Assembly: GCA_029378245.1 (NCBI GenBank)
Contig: JARKIF010000269.1
Span: forward strand, 1 to 36,853
Direction: 5' to 3'
Source of the DNA: Roridomyces roridus
Lineage: Eukaryota > Basidiomycota > Agaricomycetes > Agaricales > Mycenaceae
DNA: 36,853 nucleotides
The notes beneath the pieces were generated by a model. That model worked only from the letters and a program-made list of their open reading frames with translations. It ran no database searches and was not told the DNA's origin. Made by a program: the position numbers and the translations under genes. Positions 1-9,193 of this stretch are shown here, piece after piece. The number at the start of each line of letters is the position of its first letter. Positions within the stretch are counted from its first letter, which is position 1.

Positions 1-689
1 TCTCATTCGAATACTGAATCGCTTTGGGTCCACAGGCACTTGAGCTATATCTGTTTAAAACCTTGCTCTTGCAATTTGTGAGCGGGCGCAGCCGAATGTG
101 CATTAAGTATTGCAAGTCCAATATGATCGCTTGTCAGGTTAGTTGGCCCGTCTGCAGTGTTGAATTCCAAGGCGTTGCCGGCTTCAATTCGGACAATCTC
201 ATATCTCTATGCGTCATTGCAACGAGAATGTATCAAAGGGCCCTTTATTCACTTACAGTGCGACATCCACCTCGGAGATTCAACAGAATTACGCGCGCAG
301 CCGGCGACGCAATATTCACTTGTAGACCCAGCGACGTTACTTGAGTACCGCGCGAATATATTCCGAGCAGCGGCCTTGGCAGTCAAGTGTTACAGAGACT
401 CGATGTACTAGGTAACTTTTGTAAGTACTTACCTTGCCAAGTGCCTCCGACATCTCTCAACAAGTTGTCGAAAGTTCTTTCCACTCGATGGACGGCCGCA
501 AGCCTCCGCATGCCACCTTTCTATCTTCGAGTCGGCTGCGCAGCTGCCGAGAAGATCTTTGACTTGATCCAAAGCCAGCAACGAACTGTCCACAAGGAAA
601 TCGTCGCGATACCGCCAAAGCGTTAGACGCGCGCGTTGCAAGATAACGGCAGATTGCTTTGGCTACAGTTCCCCAGTAAACGTGTCAAG
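1..689. other. No gene recognised at the left edge
   Basis: Only short open frames are present on both strands. None has a recognisable motif, a convincing start context or plausible splicing partners. I see nothing that can be annotated here; it may be distal upstream DNA of a gene beyond the left edge or AT/GC-mixed intergenic sequence. Confidence 0.5.
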
Positions 690-843
690 TACTGTACCAT
701 TTCGACCGTAAGTTCAGTCACAGGTCACAGCCAACTTTTTTTGATGTGTGCAAAAATCACCATAATTCAAAAGAAAATTTTTCGGCCTTCTCGGTCGAGA
801 AATTACATAATTTTGATGAACCTACGGTCGAAATGGTACAGTA
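690..843. mobile_element. MITE-like element with 25-bp terminal inverted repeats and TA target duplication
   Basis: Positions 692-716 and 817-841 are inverted copies of each other, 24 of 25 positions complementary. The outermost 19 bp (CTGTACCATTTCGACCGTA) are perfect. The element is flanked on both sides by the dinucleotide TA, as expected for Tc1/mariner-type target duplications. The interior is about 100 bp, AT-rich, with no coding capacity. The 150-bp size, inverted ends and TA flanks together suggest a non-autonomous DNA transposon. The only copy seen in this window is this one, so mobility is inferred from structure. Confidence 0.72.
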
Positions 844-1374
844 TGTCACAAGTCCAACGCTCAAACAGCAAACTTGTGTGCGATACCACCTGGGGCAACC
901 GATCTCCGAGACTTACCAACTCTTTCGAACCAATCACAAGCCAAGCAGGCCGATCCTGTGAGAACGATCCGCGTCGATCCTGTGACTCTGAGTCACCAGG
1001 CCCGGTCCGTCCCTCACACGTGATCGTTCAGACTCCAACATTTGAATTTCCCTCACATCTTTTTGCCAGATACTAACTCTAGCTGTGGCCAAGTCACAAC
1101 CAAAATTCGTTCTATCGAATGGATTACTGGACTTGCGCATAATCTCCGGGACTGGGTTCAGTCGACACTCTTTGCTGGCCAATCGCGCGGCGGCCCAGCC
1201 CGGTCAGACGACCTTCTCGTACTCGGGACCAAAAATGATTGTCGCATTCTTATGGTGACCAGACCGGAGCATATGCACCGCAGTGATTCTTCGACCCTCC
1301 CTCGGCTATGGCATTTATTTAAACGCTGAGAGTTGCTCCAATGAAATATTCCATCGCCACCTTCCCCCGCAATA
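844..1374. other. Upstream region of the sialidase-like gene
   Basis: No gene is visible between the MITE and the start codon at 1375. The last ~60 bp contain an AT-rich TATA-like stretch. The rest has no repeat or motif that I can name. Confidence 0.4.
1312..1323 (+). promoter_or_regulatory. TATA-like element upstream of the sialidase-like gene
   Basis: The AT-rich stretch TTTATTTAAAC lies about 50-60 bp before the start codon at 1375, in otherwise GC-balanced DNA. The position is reasonable for a fungal TATA element. There is no transcript evidence. Confidence 0.3.
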
Positions 1375-2651
1375 ATGAAGCTCTCCTCGCTCTTTTTCTC
1401 TGCTCTCAACCTTGCGGCGCTCGCTAGTGCCTATGTCGTCACACCCTCCGTGAACACCCACCTCGAGTCCCGAGCCAACAACCTGCAGCCCACCGTCAGC
1501 AGCACCGACATTGTGCTCAGCCCCTCCGGCGGCGGGACGTACCCCCGCATCACCACCTCGCGGACGGCAGTCTCCTGGGAGGTTACACGGCCTTCTCAGG
1601 GTCGACGCGTATTCTTACTATTGTGCGGTCGACGGATAATGGGAACACTTGGACTGCGTGGGGAACTGTCGCTCAGGGGACTGGCGACCTCGACAACATC
1701 GACCTCATCCAGCTGTCCAATGGGCACATCGTCGCTGCATTCCGGAACCATGACTTGACTGGTTCGACGTATACGTTTTACAGGGTGAGTCTTGTGCTTC
1801 TTCCTACGCCCGAATATTCAATTTCCTTCGCGTAGATTACGACTTCCGTCTCGACAGACAACGGGAAGACGTGGTCGTTCTTGTCCCAGGTCATCCAGCG
1901 TGCTCCGTCTGGTGTTAACGGTCTCTGGGAACCTTTCCTGCGGAATGCCAAAAGCGGCGCGCTACAAGGTGAGAATTTGGTCGTTTCCTAGCGTGTAAGA
2001 TTCTATCTTGACACGATTTTCAGTCTTCTTCGCGTCGGAGAATGCGAGTAATGACCAGGACATTCTCATGAGCACCTCTACCGACGGCGGTCTCACCTGG
2101 ACCGGTCCGATCACCGCTGCAGGTGCGTTTCCTTTTCCTCTACAAGACGTTCATGAATTCTTGACTTGACATTCGCTCGCACAGGCGCTACCACCACTGG
2201 CCGCGACGGAATGCCCGCATGTACCGACTACACCGCCAACGGCGCCGCCCACGTCATCTGTACGTTCGAGACCACCGAAGGAACCGCACCGTTGTTCAAC
2301 GTCAAATCCGTCGTGAGCACCAACGACGGTACCTCCTGGGGCGAGCGCGCGCAGGTGTTCATCTCTGCTGGGAAGAACGCCGGCTCTCCCTTTGTCACCA
2401 CCACGACAGCCGGGACGCTCGTTGCCTCGTTCATGACGGACGAAGATAACACTGCATCCCATGCGTGGCCACAGGGAGCGTCGATGAAGATTGTCACGTC
2501 GCTCTCAACCGACCCTGCTTCGTGGGGGCAGAAGACGACGGTGCTTCCGATTTCGTCCCTCTGGCCCAGCGTTTTCGCTCGGACGGATGGAACGGTCCTT
2601 GCTTGTGCTGATAACGGGGGCGTGCGCTGCCGCTCCGTGTCGTTCTCTTGA
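1375..2651 (+). CDS. Secreted Asp-box (BNR) sialidase-fold glycoside hydrolase, GH93-like, with a 1-nt frame break
   Basis: Exons are read at 1375-1784, 1836-1968, 2024-2122 and 2185-2651, separated by GT-AG introns of 51, 55 and 62 nt. The first ~19 residues form a hydrophobic signal peptide ending at LASA, so the product is probably secreted. At least four Asp boxes of the S-x-D/N-x-G-x-T/S-W type are visible (STDNGNTW, STDNGKTW, STDGGLTW, STNDGTSW), diagnostic of a six-bladed sialidase-type propeller. The overall length (about 369 aa) and fungal context fit GH93 exo-arabinanases, but true sialidases share the fold, so the substrate is inferred. The frame breaks at about 1556-1563: the frame up to ...PRITT and the frame from DGSLLGGY onward differ by one missing nucleotide at a CC pair. 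The summed exons total 1109 nt, one short of a multiple of three. As written, the encoded protein would be truncated. Confidence 0.82.
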
Positions 2652-3216
2652 TTTATCTTATTTATTGTACGGGGATGTAATGAGAAATGTGGAACGAATC
2701 CGATTTTTGTGTTGGACCGAAAGGTGTAGAGTCAAGAAGGCATGTAGTGCTGTCATTGACACTTGTAAGCATGGTACAATGGTGCAGCGGTTGTAATGGC
2801 CCTAAACCGGGAATGTGATTGGTCCTTCTCATCGGCAAACATCATCTGTGCGCTGTGTTCGAGTCGGCCCCCTCCAGAAAACTTGGTTTCCACAATTCTC
2901 CGCTGCGCAAGCAATGGTCCGAATTTGGAATAATCTGTCCTTGTCAGGCCAGGGAAGCAATTCTGCAAACTGCAGGACTCGCCGAGTTAGTCTTCGGAGA
3001 CAACGGCCGTCTGTCAGACGCGCTGTGATTCGAGCCTTTCACAAACCTTTTTGCATTTTTTTTCATTCTTGTGATTCAAAAGACAGCGCCTTCAAGCAAA
3101 ATAGCCATTCGGCTTGTCAGATACCTCTGGGACGAGTCTTTGCGGCTTCTTTCATTTTTTTCTCGTTCGAAACGACCACAGCTTTGAAAGCAATACAAAA
3201 CAGCAATTCGACTTTG
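2652..3216. other. Convergent intergenic region
   Basis: This lies between the 3' ends of the sialidase-like gene (+) and the zinc-finger gene (-). No gene is supported. A near-identical stretch reading AGATACCTCTGGGA occurs at about 3119 and again at about 3219, where the second copy forms the last codons and stop region of the minus-strand gene. Confidence 0.45.
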
Positions 3217-4295
3217 TTAGATACCTCTGGGAGCCGCCCGCCCGCGACCCCTCGCACGTACTCCTCGCGGAACGTAGGCAAGAGCCTCGGACGGTGCCCC
3301 ACCACGGTCCACCCACACTCCACGTCCCCTGCCACGTGCCGGCACGTGTCCATCCACCGGAATCACCTCGACGTCCATCTCATCCTCATGTCGCTGCTGT
3401 CCACCTCGCCCTCGATTGGCCTTCCCTCGCGGCACGTGTTCGTTGGAGAACCCGCCGTTCTTACCACCACGGCCGAACCGTATTGATGGCGGCACTATAG
3501 AGAGCGCGTTTAGCGAGTCTGTTAGGGTATCCATGCCTTCGTTTGCAGGAGGGGCCGTTGGCGCCACGGGAGACTCGTCCTCCTCATCCTCGTCGTCCTC
3601 TTCGACTAAAACAGAGTCGCGGCGTTTGTGGCCTACGGGTTGTTGCTGTTGTTCTGGTTGTGGATCGCGAGGTTTCCACTGTCCACGCATCAGACTGGCG
3701 CCTTCGCCCCACCGTTTCAAGAGTCCGCCAACGCCTTTGTTGGTGACCGCGAAATAGTACTCTTTAGGGTAGCCGTGCCCCTGGATGAGGTGTAGCCGTC
3801 GTGCTTTCGGGGTGGCAAACATGCGATTGCACGTTTCGAGATGGCACGCGAACTGCTGTGGGTTAGAGAGGAAAAGTACAGAATAATGGCATACGCACGA
3901 TCTTCTCCCCTCGGTCCTTCCTTACAGCCGCCAGCGGGTCATGGCATTCCGTCTGATGCTAAGATTCATCGCGTTTTAACGCGCAGTGTATTCAGGGGCA
4001 CAAGACTGACGATTTGCAATAGACGCGCGTCGGGAAAGACACAATTGCAAGCGGGCTCCTCGCAGACGTGTGCGTGGTACGTCGCGTAGTGCGATTCGAG
4101 GTCTTTGGAGTTGGCGAGCGGTGTTGGAATGTGGTTGCATGTCGGCGGGAGGGTGCAGAGTAATGGGAGCACCGTGGCCGGGTCTTCGGGTCCTGGCGTC
4201 GTGCGCTGTGCTTTGGTAGTCGGAGCGGCTACCGCGGACGTCGATGAAGACGACGAGGAGGCCTCGGACTGGGCTCTGTGTCGCTTGAACGACAT
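3217..4295 (-). CDS. ZNF511-like C2H2 zinc-finger protein with RG-rich tail
   Basis: Minus-strand exons are 4011-4295, 3899-3958 and 3217-3855 (introns 52 and 43 nt), giving 327 aa with phases that fit. Three C2H2-type fingers are readable. The first ends SHYATYH. The second begins VCEEPACNCVF and is closed by HQTECH across intron 1. The third is FACHLETCNRMF followed by HLIQGH. The order and the sequence around the third finger (RMFATPKARRLHLI) match the animal ZNF511/fungal orthologue family, a conserved but poorly characterised nuclear protein. The C-terminal ~80 residues are rich in RG/RGRG repeats and acidic stretches, which often accompany RNA binding. The start is the first ATG after an in-frame region without homology; it sits 76 bp from the divergent KH-domain gene. 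The acceptor of intron 2 is a tandem CAG-CAG, so one Gln may be optional. Confidence 0.78.
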
Positions 4296-4371
4296 TCGAT
4301 GATGCAAGTCTGGGCCAAGCGTCGGAGTCACAGCGTGACACCTCAAAAAGTCTCTCTTCCTCCTCTCAGCC
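4296..4371. promoter_or_regulatory. 76-bp bidirectional promoter region
   Basis: Only 76 bp separate the start codons of the ZNF511-like gene (-) and the KH-domain gene (+). Core promoter elements and 5' leaders of both must lie within this gap or overlap the opposite gene's first exon. No clear TATA box is visible. Confidence 0.5.
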
Positions 4372-5711
4372 ATGTCCTCCAAACGCAAGTGGGACCAAGC
4401 CGCGCCCGAGGCTGCCAACGAAGGCCCCGAGCCCAAAAAGCTGGAACTGAGCCTGGATGCGCAAGAAGCTGCCGCCCGTGCAGCAGCCATCGCCTCCAAA
4501 ATCGCCGCTCAATTCGGTGACCTCGCAGCTGAAGAAGCCTTCTCGCAGGACGTCGACATCAACGACGTGCGCAATCGGTACATGCTCACCAAGGCCTCGA
4601 CGCAGCAGGAGATTCGCCAAGAGGCAGGCGGCTCGTTGAGTACCAAGGGGACGTGGTATCCAGACCGCACAAAGGCGACGGAGAGGGACCCTCCTTTGTA
4701 TCTGCACGTCACTGCGAGATCGGCCGAGATCCTCAAGAAGACCATCGACACCATTAACGAGTATATAGCTATTGATATGGGCAGTCTCGTCGAGGACAAG
4801 AAGAAGGAGAAGGTGCGTTCTCTTGCGGTGTTTTTTTTTGTGGGTGCTAAATCTTGTTTTGTTACAGCGGAAATGGCCGGAAGAGAAACTGCCTGTCGGC
4901 CTCGAGAGCATTCGCAATTTTAACATTCGCGCCAAGGTCGTTGGGCCGAGTGTACGTGTCCTCTCTACCCTCCTGCAACTCTCTTGACTCTTCTTCCAGG
5001 GATCCTTTGTCAAATACATCCAACAGGAAACGCAAACTCGTGTGCAGATTAAAGGTATCGGGTCTGGGTTTGTCGATCAAGAGACGGGTCGGGAGAGTGA
5101 CGAGCCGCTCTACATTCACATCACGTATGTCTCCCTCCACCTCCTCGAGCTTCACTCACATCGACAACAGCGGCCCCGAAGAAGGCCAGGTCGCGCGCGC
5201 CAAAGTACTAACAGAAGACTTGCTCCTGGTCGTGCGATCCGAGCACGCAAAGGTGGCGACGGCGGCTCAACACGAGCAAATGGAACTCCGGCAGGCGCAG
5301 ATGCAATATGCTGCTTATACCGCCATGTCTTCGGTGCGTTGTCTATACTCCAACGAAAACAGCCATTAAGTTCCATTCTAGGGCTACCAAGCGCCGCCTC
5401 CGCCATCTGGTGCTCCCCCGCCTGCACCAGGCGAACAACCCCCTCCGCCTCCAGACGGCAGCGATCCCTCTGCGCAAACCAGCCCAGAAGCCTATGCCGC
5501 ATACTGGGCCGCATACGGTTACGACGTCAACTCTGACCAATTCAAAGAGTGGGCCGCACAGCAACAGCAGCAATACAGCCAATATTACGCCCAGGGTGGC
5601 AGTGCTCCTGGTGCCGACGGTGCCGCTGCTCCTCCAGCACCAGCCCAACCAGCACCCCCGCCGCCCGACGCCCCTGCATCTCAACCCCCACCGCCACCGC
5701 CTCCCGCATAA
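4372..5711 (+). CDS. KH-domain RNA-binding protein, KHDC4/BLOM7-like splicing factor
   Basis: Five exons (4372-4812, 4868-4951, 5000-5124, 5171-5333, 5382-5711) with introns of 46-55 nt encode 380 aa in a clean frame. The segment DINDVRNRYMLTKASTQ, followed by PPLYLHVTA, is the conserved N-terminal KH-like region of KHDC4 (KIAA0907/BLOM7). A second KH region follows: RAKVVGPSGSFVKYIQQET, then a G-I-G-S-G-F loop and EPLYIHIT. KHDC4 relatives bind pre-mRNA and associate with the spliceosome in the nucleus. The C-terminal ~110 residues are low-complexity, Pro-rich and Gln/Tyr-rich (WAAQQQQQYSQYYAQG), as in other splicing factors of this type. No break or missing motif is seen. The splicing role is inferred from the family. 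Confidence 0.85.
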
Positions 5712-5926
5712 AGGGTGCGTGCGCCGCCATCTATGCCCTTGCTCCCCGCCCCTTTCACTTGTGTATGTAGGCCGAATCCACTCCCATGTAGGTCCTACGG
5801 TGAATGCTGACTGACTGCCTTTTTCTCTTCGCAGACAACGCTTGCTTGCTTGCTTTGAAGCGCCGGGCTCTTTGGTTTGGTTGGTTTTTATTTCCTGTCA
5901 TCTCCCAATCACAATGCGATTTCTTT

Positions 5927-7419
5927 TTACTGTACATCGAGTTTGCGGAATTTGGCTTGCATCCAGACGCGGTACATTTTGACTTGACGTTTGCGATTGA
6001 GGAGGAGGCGCCGGTCGATGCCTAGTTGCTCTGTGGCAAAGAGCGCGGGGGGAGGCGAGGCGAGGAGGGAGGAATGAATTACAGGTTCAGGCAGGGGTTG
6101 CGGAGGCGGTGATTCCTCGAGCGAGGGTGATAACGGCTGGTTCTCAGCGTCTTCGGAATCATCTTCGAAAACCTCCGTGGTAGTGAGAACGGGCTCCTGC
6201 GACGGCTGTGCACGACCACCCGTGAACAGAAGAGATAGTTCGTCTGTACGAGTGTCAGCTTTGCACGGGCTAAAATGGAGGAACACGAACCCATCTCAAA
6301 AAAGTAGACCCTCGTCTTGTCGCCGCGGATGTAAAAGTTCTCGTCCAACAGCCTGCCGCCTTTGAAACGGAGCTGCGCCATATCGTACCGACCATAGTCG
6401 CGGAAGAGCAAGAGGCCGCCAGGTTTGAGTATCTGCTATCAGTGTAAGATTTCACCAGGAAGAATGAGGTCAAGCACGAACTCGGTGTACATTAGCCACA
6501 GCGCGCGCCCATTCGTCGGGGTGCAGGGCACTGAAGACAAATACCATGATTACTAAATCGGCGCTGGCGGGCGTGACGCCCTCGGGCAGCGTTTCCGCTG
6601 TGAGGTCCCAAACATCGGCTTGGATGGTTCCGATTGGGGGAGATGTGTAGAGGGGGTTGTCCTGGGGACGTGCTTTGAGGAAAGGGTAAGAGCTTGAAAC
6701 GCTGAATACGCACCTGCAGCAACTTTATGGCTTGTTTGGAGTAGTCGTAGGCACGGAGGGAAAGTTGGGGGTTTCGATTTGCGGAGAGGAGCGGGAATAT
6801 CGCGTTTCCGACGCCTTTTTGGATGTTATAATTGCATTTGGCGTAGGTGTTGGTTTAGAACACACCACATCCGACTTCCACTATTGATATTGGGCCTGCC
6901 TGTAGCGCAGTGAGTTATTTAATGCGGCAGAGAGACAGGGTAAACGCACATCCGGCTCGCTGGCTGCTATGAGCTCTCGAAACTCGTTGTGCAACCATTT
7001 CCGATCTCGAAAAAAGTTGCTCGAATTGTGTCGATAGAAAGATCCCTGAGTCGAGTCGCAGTTGAGAACCTGTACCGCTGGGGCAGTTGCTACCCATACT
7101 CACCAATGCCGCGCAGGCCGTTCATTGTACTTCTGCTTGTCATCTTCCGGCACGGGCGCACTCCGCTGCTTCAAGAGGGACGCGGCGATGATGTCGCCTT
7201 GATCGTCTGGCGGCGGGACGTGGTCCCAGGCGTTTTGAGTCCATACTGCAGATTCGTCTGTGAGGAATCTGAGCGGGGGTGCCATTAAATCTTCAGGGGT
7301 TCGTCGACTCGGAGGAAGGGTGGTCATTACCGCGAGCCGAAGGGCGGTTTTTCCGATGCGGCGTCGTGCACTGAGGAAGTCTGCTTGAGAGTCGAGGTGC
7401 TTGGAGTGTCGGTGGCCAT
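5927..7419 (-). CDS. tRNA N3-methylcytidine (m3C32) methyltransferase, Trm140/METTL2 family
   Basis: Eight exons are read: 7331-7419, 7104-7268, 6950-7045, 6866-6899, 6714-6814, 6482-6661, 6291-6432 and 5927-6243. The N-terminus carries the family signature PFGSRFLTDES followed by NAWDHV. The SAM-binding motif I is VEVGCGVGN, split by intron 4. The motif-IV region reads [16 protein letters not shown], then [20 protein letters not shown]. The C-terminus ends [21 protein letters not shown], highly characteristic of METTL2/METTL6/Trm140 enzymes. These methylate C32 in the anticodon loop of tRNA-Thr, -Ser or -Arg. The expected product is about 374 aa. The phases of exons 2 and 3 do not agree: exon 2 ends two bases into the conserved Trp codon, but the conserved FYRH...RDRKWL segment starts in phase 0. 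One nucleotide therefore appears to be missing near 7045. Confidence 0.85.
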
Positions 7420-7550
7420 TGCAAGGTCTGTCCAGGGACCAGGTGAGGTTTTGAAATCAGGAAAGTGTCTAAACAGAGGTCCACAACGCGTCCTCAGTCC
7501 TGACCATCACCTTTGCACCACCTTAGAATTCAACCGTTGTCCTGTCCACC

Positions 7551-7871
7551 ATGTTGTGCTTTTCCAAGCCAAAGTCTCCGCCTACACCTCCGCCTCCCGA
7601 CGTGCACGTTTGGCGCGAGACTGGCTTCAAGAAACGATGTACGACCGTCGTCGACGACTAACAAAAGAAAGACGCGCATTGAGCCTCCATTTTTTGAAGG
7701 ACGTTCCTCGTTTTAACTGCCTACATCCTCTTCGACGCCATCGGAACGAGCCAGCTAACTTCTCCCCGCGTAGGCGACGCGCTCGAGTACATCCCTGGGA
7801 CACCATGGAACCTGGAGCCATTCAAGCCGTTGGAGGAGTCAACTAAGAAGACCACAAACTCGGGCTTTTAA
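7551..7871 (+). CDS. Small hypothetical protein with a possible membrane segment; splicing uncertain
   Basis: I do not recognise the family. An ATG at 7551 starts a Cys/Lys/Pro-rich stretch (MLCFSKPKSPPTPPPPD, then VWRETGFKKR). Downstream, a single open frame reads TFLVLTAYILFDAIG, a plausible short membrane helix, and continues to GDALEYIPGTPWNLEPFKP with a stop at 7869-7871. A GTACGA donor near 7640, a GACTAAC branch-like site and a GAAG acceptor near 7699 could join the two parts, but the phases differ by one. Another acceptor, preceded by CTAAC plus a pyrimidine tract, lies near 7773. Either a 1-nt error or a larger intron would resolve this. The gene is divergent from the m3C methyltransferase, with 131 bp between starts, suggesting a shared promoter. 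Confidence 0.42.
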
Positions 7872-8081
7872 GCACCAGCTCGCTCCTTGTGCGGTTTATG
7901 TGGAGGTTGTACTGCGAGTCGAAGGAGGAGGCGAAGCTTGTGCGGAAGGGAATAAAAAGGAGGTGATGCACGAGTGGGTTCGGACGAGTGGGTAGCAGGT
8001 GAGCTATCGCCCCCGACACGACTCGACCCCGCTGCCCATCCACGTCCCCGTCAACACCTACCTACGCGATACATCTGTGTG

Positions 8082-8087
8082 TATAAA
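8082..8087 (+). promoter_or_regulatory. TATA box (TATAAA) upstream of the BTB gene
   Basis: A canonical TATAAA sits about 230 bp before the BTB start codon at 8314, followed by a pyrimidine-rich stretch with the motif GATTCTAGC twice (about 8112 and 8134). This would give a leader of roughly 150-200 nt that contains a short upstream ORF. Position and context are suggestive only. Confidence 0.4.
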
Positions 8088-8145
8088 TCACTCTGCTCCC
8101 TTTCCTTTACCGATTCTAGCTTTGCGATTCCCTGATTCTAGCTTC

Positions 8146-8238
8146 ATGTCCGCTCTGCGCCCTCCCGCCGACGTAGCAAACCTGCCCGCAAACGCATGTC
8201 CGCGCACCCGTATTGTCTTCCTTGACATAAAGAAGTGA
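8146..8238 (+). other. Possible upstream ORF (30 codons) in the leader of the BTB gene
   Basis: An ATG at 8146 opens a 30-codon frame (starting MSALRPPADVANLP) that stops at 8238, between the TATA box at 8082 and the BTB start at 8314. If transcription starts just after the TATA box, ribosomes would meet this ORF first. It has no recognisable domain. Confidence 0.3.
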
Positions 8239-8313
8239 CCCTGCCCGCTCTGCTTGCGCCGCATGAAGCGCCACTGGGTTCGTTATAATGTGCGGTCGTT
8301 CTAACTTACTTGT

Positions 8314-9172
8314 ATGGCCCACTCGAACCTTGAAAGCGTCAAGACGCATCCCAAGTATGATTTCACCGGCGGGGATCTACATGTCATCGTACGTCCTTGA
8401 CTCTACGTGTTATCGCTGCAATCAACGTGCCCTCAGGCTGAAAACACAGAATTCATCATCCACCGCTACTTTTTCGAGCGCGAATCGGCCAAATTCCGGT
8501 CTTTGCTCTCCTCGCCGTCCCCTGGGCAGCCGCAACAAGGAAGCTCCAAGCTAACCGCGATACGCCTGACGGAGGTCACTGTGAAGGAGTTTGAAAAGTT
8601 CTTGATGGTGTTCTACAACCCGTGCGTCTCCTCTTTACTCTTCGCACAAAGCTCAATTTCGCTCCAGGACGTACACCCTCTACCCGAGCACGACCGCCTC
8701 TGACTGGGCATTGATCCTCGCCCTCGCCGACTCTTGGCAGTTTGCCGAGGTCGCCCGGCTGGCGATCCGCGAGCTCGAGAAATTAACCATGTCGGCCATC
8801 GAGCGCATTGTGTTATACCAACGTCACGGTCTCAAGCTCGAAGCGCCCGAGTTGATCGTGCATTACGCGGAGGTCGGCCGGCGCGGGTTCCCGCTCGATT
8901 TACGCGAGTCGAAGATGCTGGCGCTCGACACGGTCGTCTTTCTGAATCAGGTGATGCATGCGGTGGAGAAGGCGAAGAGTGGCGAGCCTACCAGTCCCTT
9001 GTCGCCTACCGACAACGTTGCCTTAATCAAGAAGGTCATGGAGGAGATCAATCTCAAGCATGCGCCGTCTGGAGGTAACAAATTCTTGTTGGCATTCTAT
9101 CGGCACAACTGAAAACATTCAGGAAACAACAGCACTCCATCCAAGCCTCGTGTGGTGTTTGGTAATAGATAG
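8314..9172 (+). CDS. BTB/POZ domain protein (Agaricomycete family)
   Basis: Four exons (8314-8388, 8437-8621, 8668-9074, 9123-9172) with introns of 46-48 nt encode 238 aa in a clean frame. The N-terminus reads HPKYDFTGGDLHVI, then EFIIHRYFFERESAKFRSLL, the usual BTB start in Agaricomycetes (a strand, then H-R-x-F-F-x-x-x-S-x-x-F). It is followed by TEVTVKEFEKFLMVFYNP and SDWALILALADSWQFAEVARLA. The C-terminal half is helical. Members of this expanded fungal family are thought to mediate protein-protein contacts, possibly as CUL3 adaptors, but individual functions are unknown. The gene runs tail-to-tail into an F-box gene with only 21 bp between stop codons. Confidence 0.82.
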
Positions 9173-9193
9173 CGGGAATGGTGCATACAATTA

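Noticed and set aside
1539..1570. A 32-nt GT-AG intron removing the frame break in the sialidase-like gene
   Set aside because: Too short for any intron in this window and it would remove conserved residues (YPRITT); a missing base is the simpler reading.
3217..3500. Plus-strand frames opposite the RG-rich tail (for example 3114-3500)
   Set aside because: They mirror the Gly/Arg-rich codons of the minus-strand zinc-finger gene and carry no independent signal.
7385..7846. 153-codon plus-strand open frame overlapping the small gene
   Set aside because: It starts inside the first exon of the minus-strand tRNA methyltransferase, has no recognisable sequence and is Arg/His-rich as expected of an off-frame reading.
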